Origin: Burkholderia sp. BCC1644
Lineage (GTDB): Bacteria > Pseudomonadota > Gammaproteobacteria > Burkholderiales > Burkholderiaceae
Length of the DNA: 64,000 nt
NCBI RefSeq assembly: GCF_902833225.1
Contig: NZ_CADFEI010000010.1
Location: forward strand, 1-64,000
Direction: 5' to 3'
Shown: piece by piece, positions 28,221 through 37,001 of the stretch
Position numbering within the stretch: the first letter of the stretch is position 1
Layout of the letters: every line of letters begins with the position of its first letter
Program-made: the position numbers and the translations under genes
Notes under the pieces: generated by a model
Told to the model about the DNA's origin: nothing
Seen by the model: only the letters and a program-made list of their open reading frames with translations
The model's database searches: none

Positions 28221-29090
28221 TCAGCGGCCTGCGCGGCGCAGCGCGACCTCGCCGAGCACCGCGAAATCCTGGTCGCCGCCGCCGTGCGCGAGCGCATCGA
28301 GCAGGCTGTCGCGCACGACGCTCGCGATCGGCAGCGGCACCGACGTCGCGTCGCCGGCTTCCAGCGCAAGGCGGACGTCCTTCAGCCCGAGCCGGGCCTT
28401 GAAGCGCGCGGGCTCGTATTGCCGCTCGGCGATCATCGAGCCGTAGCCTGCGTAGACGGGGCCCGGAAACACGCTGCTGGTGATCACGTCGAGGAAGTCG
28501 CGCATCGCGACGCCGTGCGCGCCCAGCAGCGCGGACGCCTCGCCGAGCGTCTCGATCGCCGACGCGAGCGTGAAGTTCGCGGCGATCTTCGCGACGTTCG
28601 CATGCTGCGGCAGCGAACCGAACCGCCAGGTCTTCTGGCCGATCGCGTCGAACAGCGGCTGCACGCGGTCGATCGCCTCGGCCGGGCCGCCGGCCATGAT
28701 CGTCAGGCGCGCGGCGGCGGCGACGTCGGGCCGCCCCATCACGGGCGCCGCGACATAGTCGATGCCGCGCGATGCGTGCGCATGCGCGAGCGATTCGGCG
28801 AGCGCGACCGACACCGTCGCCATGTTCACGTGGATCAGACCCCGCGGCGCCTGCGCGAGCAGCGCGTCGTCGAACACCGCGCGCGCGGCGGCATCGTCGC
28901 CGAGCATCGAGAACACCGCGTCGCCGCGAAACGCGTCGGCCGGCGTGTCGACGATCTGCGCGCCGAACGCCGCGAGCGGCTCGGCACGCTCGCGCGACCG
29001 GTTCCAGACCCGCACCGTGTGGCCCGCCTTCAGCAGGTTCGCCGCGATCGCCTGCCCCATTTCGCCCAGCCCGATAAAACCGAGATCCAT
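28221..29090 (-). CDS. 3-hydroxyisobutyrate dehydrogenase-family oxidoreductase
   Basis: A 289-residue NAD(P)-dependent beta-hydroxyacid dehydrogenase. The Rossmann motif is FIGLGEMGQAIAANL (residues 4-18). The substrate signature reads DYVAAPVMGRPDVA, where this family normally has DAPVSGG; the catalytic Lys is in NVAKIAANF. The altered signature suggests membership in the glyoxylate/succinic-semialdehyde reductase or imine-reductase branch rather than MmsB. The ATG at 29090 has AAGGAG about 8 nt upstream; the frame remains open far upstream but is non-coding there. Confidence 0.85.
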   Translation of the reverse strand: MDLGFIGLGEMGQAIAANLLKAGHTVRVWNRSRERAEPLAAFGAQIVDTPADAFRGDAVFSMLGDDAAARAVFDDALLAQAPRGLIHVNMATVSVALAESLAHAHASRGIDYVAAPVMGRPDVAAAARLTIMAGGPAEAIDRVQPLFDAIGQKTWRFGSLPQHANVAKIAANFTLASAIETLGEASALLGAHGVAMRDFLDVITSSVFPGPVYAGYGSMIAERQYEPARFKARLGLKDVRLALEAGDATSVPLPIASVVRDSLLDALAHGGGDQDFAVLGEVALRRAGR

Positions 29091-29186
29091 TGCCCGCTCC
29101 TTCGCTCCGTGAAGCCGCGAGTTAAACACAGATGCCGGCCGTCTGCAGCGCCTGCCGCCGGCCGGGCGCGGTGCGATACTGGACGG

Positions 29187-29963
29187 ATGGCGACCGCGAC
29201 CTTCCGCTTCCACGGCGAACTGAACGCCTTTCTCCCGCGCGCGCAGCGCGACCGCGCGTTCGGGCAGGCGTGTGCGCGCGACGCGACGGTGAAGCATGCG
29301 ATCGAGGCGCTCGGCGTCCCGCATACCGAAATCGGCCGGCTTTGCGTGAATGACGCGCCGGCCGCGCTCGACCGACCGCTCGACGACGGCGACCGGATCG
29401 AAGCCTTTCCGGAGCGCGCGCAGCCAGCGGCCAGCGAGGCCGCCGCGCAGGGCATGCAGCCGGCGCAATGGCGCTTCGTCGCCGACGCGCATCTCGGCGG
29501 CCTCGCGCAACTGCTGCGCCTCGCGGGCTTCGACACCTGCTATGACAACCACTACCGCGACGACGAGCTCGCGGCGCTCGCCGCGCGAGAGGGCCGGATC
29601 GTGCTGACCCGCGACCGCGAGCTGCTCAAGCGGCGCGCGGTCGCGCGCGGCTGCTACCTGCACGCGCTGCAGCCGGCCGACCAGCTGCGCGAACTGTTCG
29701 AGCGGCTCGATCTCGCACCGCACATGCGGCCGTTCCGGCTGTGCCTGCGCTGCAATGCGCCGCTGCATCCGCTCGACGCGGCCGCCGCCGCACCGCGCGT
29801 GCCGGACGGGGTCCGGCAGCGGCACCGGCGTTTCGCCGCGTGCGACGTGTGCCGGCGCGTGTTCTGGGAGGGTTCGCACTGGCGGCGCATGCGCGCGGTG
29901 GTCGACGCGATGCGTACGCCAGCCCAGCCATTGCCGCCGCGGCCCGGCGAGCGCGACGCCTGA
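29187..29963 (+). CDS. Mut7-C RNase-domain protein with N-terminal ubiquitin-like domain
   Basis: A 258-residue protein. Residues 1-80 look like the Mut7-C ubiquitin fold, a ThiS/MoaD-like module (ATFRFHGELNAFLP, then RPLDDGDRIEAFP). The next part is a Mut7-C domain related to PIN nucleases, with acidic positions in FVADAHLGGLAQLLRLAGFD and DDELAALAAREGRIVLTRDREL. A C-terminal zinc ribbon has CLRCN and CDVCRR. It is predicted to be an RNase, but no bacterial member has a well-defined target that I know of. It is divergent from the dehydrogenase across 96 bp. Confidence 0.88.
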   Translation: MATATFRFHGELNAFLPRAQRDRAFGQACARDATVKHAIEALGVPHTEIGRLCVNDAPAALDRPLDDGDRIEAFPERAQPAASEAAAQGMQPAQWRFVADAHLGGLAQLLRLAGFDTCYDNHYRDDELAALAAREGRIVLTRDRELLKRRAVARGCYLHALQPADQLRELFERLDLAPHMRPFRLCLRCNAPLHPLDAAAAAPRVPDGVRQRHRRFAACDVCRRVFWEGSHWRRMRAVVDAMRTPAQPLPPRPGERDA

Positions 29964-29972
29964 AAAAACAAA

Positions 29973-29998
29973 ACCCCGCATGCCGAAACATGCGGGGT
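29973..29998. terminator. Terminator shared by convergent genes
   Basis: A 10-bp perfect stem (ACCCCGCATG/CATGCGGGGT) with a 6-nt loop. An A-rich run before it (29963-29973) gives a T tract on the minus strand, so it best fits the small gene ending at 30041. Confidence 0.88.
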
Positions 29999-30040
29999 CT
30001 CGCGACAGGCGGCCGGCGATGCCGGCCCCGGGCAAAGCGC

Positions 30041-30277
30041 TTAGTTTGCTGCGCCTGCGTCGTTCGTACCGGCTGCCGATGCGGCGGCGGCCTTCGCCTT
30101 GCCCTTGGCCGAACCGTGTTGCTTCAGCTGGTGCTTCGGCTTGCTGTGATCCTTCTTGGCCGGTGCGGCAGCGGGAGCCATCGCGCCTGCCGGCGCCGAC
30201 GCGGCTTCCTGTGCGAATGCCGAAACCGATGCGAGTGCGAATGCTGCGGCGATGATCGAAGCGAGCGTCTTCTTCAT
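30041..30277 (-). CDS. Small exported Ala/Lys-rich protein
   Basis: A 78-residue protein with a clear signal peptide (MKKTLASIIAAAFALASVSA, cut near FAQEA). The mature ~55 residues are low-complexity and basic: APAKKDHSKPKHQLKQHG, then GKAKAAAASAAG. AAGGAAG lies 5-6 nt before the ATG. Similar short Ala/Lys/Pro-rich periplasmic proteins are common in Burkholderia and have no assigned function. Low complexity makes homology calls unreliable. Confidence 0.7.
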   Translation of the reverse strand: MKKTLASIIAAAFALASVSAFAQEAASAPAGAMAPAAAPAKKDHSKPKHQLKQHGSAKGKAKAAAASAAGTNDAGAAN

Positions 30278-30624
30278 TGTTCTTCCTTTAGCGGAGAAAA
30301 AATCAAACGTACCGGTAGGTAAAGATGCGAGGCATTCGCATCGGAGCCCCAGGTCGCGAGGCCGGCTTTCGCCGTTCCGTCGAGACAAAACCTGACGCAC
30401 TGGTTCCATAACGCATCGTGTTCGCGGCAAGTTGACACGTTGCTTGCGTCCCTCGGGTTTCCCCGGGGGAGCACGCGTATTCCCACGTCCGTGGCCGCCG
30501 CGGCAGCGCTGCAAACCGGCTCGCGCGCCATCGGGACGACGCTTATACTGGCGTCCATCCGTCCCTTTCCCCGGAAACCGGATCGCGGCCGTCGCCAGAC
30601 CGCCGCCGTCTCGAGGCGCTCAAA
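30278..30624. other. Intergenic region before the ABC export cassette
   Basis: This 347-bp divergent spacer has no credible gene. A TTGACA at 30430-30435 lacks a matching -10. I see no operator-like palindrome. Confidence 0.4.
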
Positions 30625-31830
30625 TTGCCCGATCACAATCTGGACAAACTGAAAATCGACCGGCGTCCGCTCGCACCGGCGCCCCGCCGGCGCCGGTGGG
30701 TCCGCTATGCGGTCGCCGCCGCGATCATCGTGATCGCGATCGTCGCCGGCATCGCGCTCACCGGCCGGCCGACCGTCGAAACCACGTCCGTCACGTCCGC
30801 GTACCCGTACCAGAACGACACGCAGCTCAATGCGACCGGCTACGTCGTGCCGCAGCGCAAGGCCGCGGTCGCATCGAAGGGCCAGGGGCGCGTCGAATGG
30901 CTCGGCGTGCTCGAAGGCTCGCGCGTGAAGAAGGACGACATCATCGCGCGCCTCGAAAGCCGCGACGTGGAGGCGTCGCTGGCGCAGGCGCTCGCGCAGG
31001 CGAAGGTCGCCCGCGCGAACCTCGGCGTGCAGCAGGCCGAGCTGAAGGACGCCGAAATCGCGTTGCGCCGCACCGCGGCGCTCGCGCCGAAGGGCGCAGT
31101 GCCGGCCGCGCAACTCGACATCGACACGGCACGCGTGAACAAGGCGCGCGCATCGCTCAGCAGCGGCGAGGCCGCGATCGTGTCCGCCGACGCCAACGCG
31201 CAGGCCGCGCAGGTCGCGGTCGACCAGACGGTGATCCGCGCGCCGTTCGACGGCATCGTGCTCGCGAAGCACGCGAACGTCGGCGACAACATCACGCCGT
31301 TTTCATCCGCGTCGGACAGCAAGGGCGCCGTCGTGACGATCGCCGACATGGACACGCTCGAAGTCGAGGCCGACGTCGCCGAATCGAACATCGCGAAGAT
31401 CCGCGCCGAGCAGCCGTGCGAGATCCAGCTCGACGCGCTGCCCGACATGCGCTTCGCGGGGCGCGTGTCGCGCATCGTGCCGACCGTCGACCGCTCGAAG
31501 GCCACCGTGCTCGTGAAGGTGCGCTTCGTCGACCGTGACGAGCGCGTACTGCCCGACATGAGCGCGAAAATCGCGTTCCTGTCGAAGCCCGTCTCGGCGC
31601 AGGACCGGCAGCCCGTGACGGCCGTGCAGGCGAGCGCCGTGGTCGAGCGCGACGGCCGGCCGGTGGTGTTCGTCGTGAAGGACGACACCGTGCACGCGGC
31701 GGCCGTGACGCGCGGCATGCGGATCGGCGAACTCGTCGCGGTCCGTGGCGTGAAACCCGGCGACACGGTCGTGCTTGCACCGGGCGTCAAGCTGAAGGAC
31801 GGCGCGAACGTGACCGTCGCGAAGAAGTAG
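30625..31830 (+). CDS. Periplasmic adaptor (membrane fusion protein) of an ABC exporter
   Basis: A 401-residue HlyD/MacA-type adaptor. A short cytoplasmic N-terminus with RRRRWVRY precedes one membrane helix (YAVAAAIIVIAIVAGIAL, residues ~29-46). Then come a lipoyl half-motif (GRVEWLGVLEGSRVKKDD), an alpha-hairpin, the second lipoyl half (TVIRAPFDGIVLAKHANVGD) and a beta-barrel. The start appears to be a TTG at 30625, since no ATG lies between it and the conserved part. Its stop lies 5 bp before the ATPase gene. It would link the inner-membrane transporter to an outer-membrane channel not encoded here. Confidence 0.88.
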   Translation: MPDHNLDKLKIDRRPLAPAPRRRRWVRYAVAAAIIVIAIVAGIALTGRPTVETTSVTSAYPYQNDTQLNATGYVVPQRKAAVASKGQGRVEWLGVLEGSRVKKDDIIARLESRDVEASLAQALAQAKVARANLGVQQAELKDAEIALRRTAALAPKGAVPAAQLDIDTARVNKARASLSSGEAAIVSADANAQAAQVAVDQTVIRAPFDGIVLAKHANVGDNITPFSSASDSKGAVVTIADMDTLEVEADVAESNIAKIRAEQPCEIQLDALPDMRFAGRVSRIVPTVDRSKATVLVKVRFVDRDERVLPDMSAKIAFLSKPVSAQDRQPVTAVQASAVVERDGRPVVFVVKDDTVHAAAVTRGMRIGELVAVRGVKPGDTVVLAPGVKLKDGANVTVAKK

Positions 31831-31835
31831 CGCGC

Positions 31836-32534
31836 GTGAACGACGCCTCGCCGCCCCTCGTCGAGATCAGCCACGTCGCGAAGTCGTACCGGCGCGGCAA
31901 CCAGATCGTGCCCGTGCTGACCGACATCACGCTCGACATCGGCGAAGGCGACTTCGTCGCGCTGATGGGGCCGTCGGGCTCCGGCAAGAGCACGCTGCTG
32001 AACCTGGTGGCCGGCATCGACCGGCCCGACAGCGGCGAGCTGCGCGTGGGCGGGCTCGACATCTCGCAACTCGCGGAGGCGCAACTGGCCGAATGGCGCG
32101 CGGCGAACGTCGGCTTCATCTTCCAGTTCTACAACCTGATGCCGGTGCTCACCGCGTTCGAGAACGTCGAGCTGCCGCTGATGCTCACGCACCTGTCGCG
32201 CCGCGAGCGGCGCGAGCGCGTCGAGCTGGTGCTCGACATGGTGAACCTCGGCGACCGCACGAGCCACTACCCGTCCGAGCTGTCGGGCGGCCAGCAGCAG
32301 CGCGTCGCGATCGCCCGCGCGCTGATCACCGACCCCGTGCTGATCGTGGCCGACGAGCCGACCGGCGACCTCGACCGCGCGTCGGCCACCGACGTGCTCG
32401 CGATGCTGCAGCGGATGAACGCCGAGCTCGGCAAGACGATCATCATGGTGACGCACGACGCGCACGCCGCCGGTGCCGCGCGCGCGCTCGTCCATCTGGA
32501 AAAAGGGGAGCTGATCGATGGGCACGCCGGCTGA
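31836..32534 (+). CDS. ABC transporter ATPase, MacB/LolD-like
   Basis: A 232-residue ATP-binding subunit. Walker A is GPSGSGKST (about residues 45-53), the Q-loop [20 protein letters not shown], the signature [16 protein letters not shown] and Walker [13 protein letters not shown]. This Q-loop and signature are typical of the MacB/LolD/FtsE subfamily, which powers mechanotransmission rather than classical transport. Translation starts at a GTG, 5 bp after the adaptor gene. Confidence 0.93.
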   Translation: MNDASPPLVEISHVAKSYRRGNQIVPVLTDITLDIGEGDFVALMGPSGSGKSTLLNLVAGIDRPDSGELRVGGLDISQLAEAQLAEWRAANVGFIFQFYNLMPVLTAFENVELPLMLTHLSRRERRERVELVLDMVNLGDRTSHYPSELSGGQQQRVAIARALITDPVLIVADEPTGDLDRASATDVLAMLQRMNAELGKTIIMVTHDAHAAGAARALVHLEKGELIDGHAG

Positions 32535-32555
32535 CCGGCTGCGGGAGCGCGCGCG

Positions 32556-33710
32556 ATGTACGTGCTGAAGCTGATCGCGCGCAACGCGCTGCGCCACCGG
32601 CTGCGCACGCTGCTGACCGTGCTCGGGCTCACGATCGCGGTGCTGGCGTTCGGGCTGCTGCACACCGTGGTCGACGCGTGGTACGCGGGCGCGGCCGCCG
32701 CGTCCAGCGGGCGGCTCGTCACGCGCAACGCGATCTCGCTCGTGTTTGCGCTGCCGGTGAGCTATGAGAACCGGATCCGCGGCGTCGACGGCGTAACGTC
32801 CGTGGTCCGCTCGAACTGGTTCGGCGGCATCTACCGCGATCCGAAAAACTTCTTCGCGAGCTTCGCGGTATCGGACAACTACCTCGACCTGTACCCGGAA
32901 TACATCGTGCCCGAGCAGCAGCGCGCCGATTACAACCGCGACCGCCGCGGCTGCCTCGTCGGGCGCCAGCTCGCGGATCAGTTCGGCTTCAAGATCGGCG
33001 ACGTGATCCCGTTGAAGGGCACGATCTATCCGGGCACATGGGATTTCGTCGTGCGCGGGATCCTCGACGGCCGCGACGACTCGACGATCACGCGCCAACT
33101 GGTATTCCACTGGGACTACCTGAACGAAACGGTGCGCCAGCGCACGCCGAAGCAGGCCTACCAGGTCGGCGTGTTCGTGCTCGGCGTCGCGCGCCCCGAC
33201 GACGGCGCATCGATCGCGCGCAACGTCGACGCGGTGTTCAAGAACTCGCTCGCCGAGACGCTGACCGAGACCGAGCAGGCGTTCCAGCTGGGCTTCGTCG
33301 CGATGTCGAACCAGATCATCGCGGCGATCCGTCTCGTGTCGTACGTGGTGATCCTGATCATCATGGCCGTGATGGCCAACGCGATGGCGATGAGCGCGCG
33401 CGAACGCACGTCCGAATACGCGACGCTGAAGGCGCTCGGCTTCGGCCCCGGCTTTCTCGCGCTGATCGTGTTCGGCGAATCGGTCGTGATCGCGGTGGCC
33501 GGCGGCGGACTCGGGATCCTCGCGACGCCGCCGGCCGCGAGCCTGTTCAAGCAGGCGGCCGGCGGCATCTTCCCGGTGTTCAAGGTGTCGACCGAGACCG
33601 TCGTGCTGCAGGCCGCGTGCTCGGTCGCGGTCGGCTTCGCGGCCGCGATCGTGCCGGCGTGGCAGGCCGCTCGCGTGCGTGTGGTCGAAGGCCTGCGGGC
33701 GATCGGATAA
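32556..33710 (+). CDS. FtsX-type ABC permease, first
   Basis: A 384-residue permease. It has one N-terminal membrane helix ([20 protein letters not shown]), a large periplasmic MacB-core-like domain (~residues 45-265) and three C-terminal helices of the FtsX domain, ending [13 protein letters not shown]. It is 22 bp after the ATPase gene. It belongs with the second permease just downstream, so the functional unit may be a heterodimer. Confidence 0.9.
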   Translation: MYVLKLIARNALRHRLRTLLTVLGLTIAVLAFGLLHTVVDAWYAGAAAASSGRLVTRNAISLVFALPVSYENRIRGVDGVTSVVRSNWFGGIYRDPKNFFASFAVSDNYLDLYPEYIVPEQQRADYNRDRRGCLVGRQLADQFGFKIGDVIPLKGTIYPGTWDFVVRGILDGRDDSTITRQLVFHWDYLNETVRQRTPKQAYQVGVFVLGVARPDDGASIARNVDAVFKNSLAETLTETEQAFQLGFVAMSNQIIAAIRLVSYVVILIIMAVMANAMAMSARERTSEYATLKALGFGPGFLALIVFGESVVIAVAGGGLGILATPPAASLFKQAAGGIFPVFKVSTETVVLQAACSVAVGFAAAIVPAWQAARVRVVEGLRAIG

Positions 33711-33718
33711 CGACGCGC

Positions 33719-34885
33719 ATGGCGATCCCGCTCAACTACATCGCGCGCAACCTGTGGACCCGGCGCCTCACCACCGCGCTGACCGCCGGCGGGATGGCGC
33801 TCGTGATCTTCGTGTTCGCGACGGTGCAGATGCTCGACGCCGGGCTCACGCAGACGCTCGTGTCGACCGGCGAACCCGACAACGCGGTGGTGATCCGCAA
33901 GGGCGCCGAGACCGAGATCCAGAGTTCGATCGACCACCAGCAGGCCAACGCGCTCGAGATGCATCCGGCCGTCGCGCTCGGCCCCGACGGCCGGCCGCTC
34001 GTGTCGAAGGAAGCCGTCGTGCTGATCTCGCTCGTGAAGACGTCGACCGGCAAGCCGTCGAACGTCGTGATCCGCGGCGTATCGCCGGCCGGGCTCGCGC
34101 TGCGCCCGCACGTGAAGCTCATGGCCGGCCGGATGTTCGCGCCCGGCTCGTCGGAGATCATCGTCGGCAGCGCGATCGCGAAAGGCTTCAGCGGCACGCA
34201 ACTCGGCGACAGCCTGCATTTCGCGCAGCGCGACTGGACCATCGTCGGCCTCTTCGACGCGGGCGGCAGCGGCTTCGATTCGGAGATCTGGGGCGACGTC
34301 GACCAGCTGATGCAGTCGTTCCGGCGCACCAGCTATTCGTCGATGGTGCTGCGCATCCCGAGCGCGGACGGCTTCGCGCGCTTCAAGGCCGACATCGACG
34401 TCGACCCGCGGCTGACCGACGAAGCGAAGCGCGAGCAGACGTTCTACGGCGACCAGTCGAAGTCGCTGTCGACGTTCATCAACATCCTCGGCATCACGCT
34501 GTCGACGATCTTCTCGATCGCCGCGATGATCGGCGCGATGATCACGATGTACGCGTCGGTCGCGAACCGCGTGGCCGAGATCGGCACGCTGCGCGCGCTC
34601 GGCTTCAAGCGCAGGAACGTGCTCGCCGCGTTCCTGCTGGAAGCGCTGCTGCTCGGCTTCGTCGGCGGCGTCGCGGGGCTCGCGTGCGCGTCGCTGATGC
34701 AGTTCGCGTCGTTCTCGACGACCAACTTCCAGACCTTCTCGGACCTGTCGTTCCGCTTCGTGCTGACGCCAGCGATCGTCGTGAAGACGCTGCTGTTCTC
34801 GCTCGTGATGGGGCTCGTCGGCGGGTTCCTGCCGGCGATGCGCGCCGCGCGGCTGAAGATCGTCGACGCGCTGCGCGCGCAGTGA
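33719..34885 (+). CDS. FtsX-type ABC permease, second
   Basis: A 388-residue paralogue with the same topology: N-terminal helix, periplasmic domain, three C-terminal helices, and the end AARLKIVDALRAQ. The start at 33719 is 8 bp after the preceding stop, in frame with MAIPLNYIARNLWTRRLTT. The repeated sequence NVLAAFLLEALLLGF is the usual FtsX coupling region. Together with the adaptor and ATPase this forms a complete inner-membrane and periplasmic exporter of the MacAB type but with two different permease chains. The cargo is unknown. Confidence 0.9.
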   Translation: MAIPLNYIARNLWTRRLTTALTAGGMALVIFVFATVQMLDAGLTQTLVSTGEPDNAVVIRKGAETEIQSSIDHQQANALEMHPAVALGPDGRPLVSKEAVVLISLVKTSTGKPSNVVIRGVSPAGLALRPHVKLMAGRMFAPGSSEIIVGSAIAKGFSGTQLGDSLHFAQRDWTIVGLFDAGGSGFDSEIWGDVDQLMQSFRRTSYSSMVLRIPSADGFARFKADIDVDPRLTDEAKREQTFYGDQSKSLSTFINILGITLSTIFSIAAMIGAMITMYASVANRVAEIGTLRALGFKRRNVLAAFLLEALLLGFVGGVAGLACASLMQFASFSTTNFQTFSDLSFRFVLTPAIVVKTLLFSLVMGLVGGFLPAMRAARLKIVDALRAQ

Positions 34886-34901
34886 CGCGCGCCGCCGCTC
34901 A

Positions 34902-36233
34902 TCAGCCTGCGCGCGGCACCCACGCGCCGTGGAACCCGGCCGGCACGCGGCGCGGCAGGTGCACGGTCGCGACCGGCTCCGCGTCGATCGCGCGCGCATC
35001 GAGGATCACGACGTCGCTCGTGTCGGTCGCCGCGCGGTAGACCATCACCAGCAGCCAGCCGTCGTCCTCGTCGATGCCGCCCGGGCGCGGCACGAACACC
35101 GGCTCGCCGTTCTGGTCGCCAGCCGGCACCGCGTAGTGCGTCGTCGTGCCGCGCACGTGATCGAAGCGCATCACGCCGCGCATTTCCGCGTTGTTCGGCT
35201 GCTCGACCGCATACAGGTAGCGGTAGCGGCGCCCCGTCCGGCTTTCGTTGATGCGCGGCAATTCGATGCCGCCGTCGGCGAGCGGCCCTTCGTCGATCAG
35301 CCCGTTCGCCGTATCGATCACGTAGCGCCACAGCTCGCCGACCGGGTTGTCGGCGAAGCGGCCCGTGTGCGCGTCGAGCCGCAGAAACGACGGATAGCGC
35401 ACCGCGTCGAGCACGATGCACGATTCGTCGCAGTCGTACGCGTTCACGACGTGCTGGATGAAGCACGGCTCGATGCCGAACCAGCGCACCGCGCCGCCGT
35501 GGCGCGGAATCACGCCGATGCGCGCGGGCCGGTCGTCGTGCCAGCGCAGCGGCATCCGGTGGCCCTGCTTCAGCAGCGAGAAGTCGTAACCGACGTTCAG
35601 GTCGAGCAACAGGCTGCGGGTTTCCGTGATCGCGAGGTCGTGCATCATCGACGGCGCCCCCAGGTCGATCTCGACGTCGACACGCTGCACGCCGTGCGCG
35701 TCGATCACGCCGTAGCGCAGCCACGGCGCACGCCAGTCCGCGCGGAACGTCATCAGCTCGCCGGTCACCGGATCGACCTTCGGGTGCGCGGTCATGCCGC
35801 CGTCGAAGCCCGCATGCCGCGCCGGCACGCCGAGCGAATCGAGTTCGGCCGTGATCGCGAGCGGCGCGCCGCCCTCGGCCAGCGCGAGCAATTCGCCCGC
35901 ATGCTGCAGCACGTTCACGTTCGGATTGGTGTCGGGCAGATGCGGCGCCTGCTCGGGCGCATGCACGGCGGCCCAGCGCCGCGTGCGCGCCCAGCGGTTC
36001 CGGTAACCGGTCGCGCGGCCGTCGTCGAACGCGATCGCGTGCAGCATCGCGGCTTCCGGCCACCACGACAGCATGTCGTTGCCTTCGAAGCGGCCGCCCG
36101 GCGGATTCGGGCCGTTGCGCAGCAACGTGCCGCAGAGTGCACGCGGGATGGCGCCAGTCACGCGCAGATCGACGACATCGACTTCGTCGGCGACCGGCGC
36201 AATCGCGCCGCGGTTCAGGTCGAATACGGTCAT
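34902..36233 (-). CDS. Carotenoid oxygenase-family dioxygenase
   Basis: A 443-residue nonheme-iron enzyme of the carotenoid cleavage dioxygenase family. The four iron-binding histidines are present: H150 (TAHPK), H198 (MMHDL), H261 (IQHVVNAY) and H435 (GFHGAW). Bacterial members cleave apocarotenoids, stilbenes or lignin-derived phenolics such as isoeugenol; which applies here cannot be read from sequence. No carotenoid-synthesis gene is nearby. It is the second gene after the DUF2239 gene, 15 bp apart, and thus probably co-transcribed from the promoter at 36912-36940. Confidence 0.92.
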   Translation of the reverse strand: MTVFDLNRGAIAPVADEVDVVDLRVTGAIPRALCGTLLRNGPNPPGGRFEGNDMLSWWPEAAMLHAIAFDDGRATGYRNRWARTRRWAAVHAPEQAPHLPDTNPNVNVLQHAGELLALAEGGAPLAITAELDSLGVPARHAGFDGGMTAHPKVDPVTGELMTFRADWRAPWLRYGVIDAHGVQRVDVEIDLGAPSMMHDLAITETRSLLLDLNVGYDFSLLKQGHRMPLRWHDDRPARIGVIPRHGGAVRWFGIEPCFIQHVVNAYDCDESCIVLDAVRYPSFLRLDAHTGRFADNPVGELWRYVIDTANGLIDEGPLADGGIELPRINESRTGRRYRYLYAVEQPNNAEMRGVMRFDHVRGTTTHYAVPAGDQNGEPVFVPRPGGIDEDDGWLLVMVYRAATDTSDVVILDARAIDAEPVATVHLPRRVPAGFHGAWVPRAG

Positions 36234-36248
36234 TGCATCGGCGCTCCG

Positions 36249-36875
36249 TCAACAGTCTTCGGCGGACGGCGGCAGGCCGCCGCGCGCCAGGGCGAGCGCA
36301 TGGTCGCGCACGTCGTCCGGCCAGCCGGCGGCCAGCTCGGCCAGCCGTGCCGGATCGTTCGCATACAGCGCCCGCGCGGCTTCCTCGAAACCGGGCAGGT
36401 CGCCCGCCATCGCCGACATGAAGTGGTAGGCGCGGGTTTGCGCATCGCGGTGCCGGTCGGCCGCCGCATGCGTGCGCCGCGCGTCCTCGACGAGCTTGCG
36501 CAGCGCAACCGACGCGCCGCCCGGCTGCGCGCCGAGCCATTCCCAGTGACGCGGCAGCAGCGTGACTTCACGCGACACGACGCCGAGCTTCGGCCGGCCG
36601 CGGCCGCGCTGTTCGCCCGCGCCTGCCGGCCCGCCGGCCGCGCCGGACGTGTCGCCTGACGGCGGCGCATAGCGCGCGCGGATGTCGTCCTCGGTGCCGC
36701 GCAGGTCGAGGTCGATCGAGCGGCCCGTACCGTCATCGAAGATCAGGATCGTGCCGGGCATCGCGTCGCCGGCTGCCTGCCGGACCGCGAGCGCGACCGT
36801 CGCGAGCGGGCCCGACGCAAGCCGCCGGTGGCCGTCGAAGGCCGTGTATGAAGGGACGAGCGTGGAGGTTGTCAT
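36249..36875 (-). CDS. DUF2239 family protein
   Basis: A 208-residue soluble protein of unknown function. The first ~75 residues (TAFDGHRRLASGPLATVALA, then GTILIFDDGTGRSIDLDLRG) and the C-terminal part (EVTLLPRHWEWLGAQPGGAS, then FMSAMAGDLPGFEEAARALY) match DUF2239. An Ala/Gly/Arg-rich linker lies between them. It is located just before the carotenoid oxygenase gene, so a joint role is possible. The ATG at 36875 is preferred; a GTG three codons earlier is the alternative. Confidence 0.85.
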   Translation of the reverse strand: MTTSTLVPSYTAFDGHRRLASGPLATVALAVRQAAGDAMPGTILIFDDGTGRSIDLDLRGTEDDIRARYAPPSGDTSGAAGGPAGAGEQRGRGRPKLGVVSREVTLLPRHWEWLGAQPGGASVALRKLVEDARRTHAAADRHRDAQTRAYHFMSAMAGDLPGFEEAARALYANDPARLAELAAGWPDDVRDHALALARGGLPPSAEDC

Positions 36876-36911
36876 CGTGGTCACCCGGAGGCAGGAATCA
36901 GAATGACGCTA

Positions 36912-36952
36912 TTTTTATCCGGGTGTTAATTGGATGTCAATATTATCCGGGT
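36912..36952 (-). promoter_or_regulatory. Promoter with two direct repeats for the DUF2239/dioxygenase operon
   Basis: On the minus strand a perfect TTGACA -35 (36935-36940) is followed after exactly 17 bp by TAAAAA (36912-36917). Two identical 10-bp copies of ACCCGGATAA lie at 36943-36952 and 36915-36924, with a 28-bp period. One is just upstream of the -35 and the other overlaps the -10 and its upstream flank, a position suited to repression. Confidence 0.72.
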
Positions 36953-37001
36953 AAAAAAAACATCCATCACGGATTCCCCCTTCGGGCAACCGCGTCGCCG
37001 G

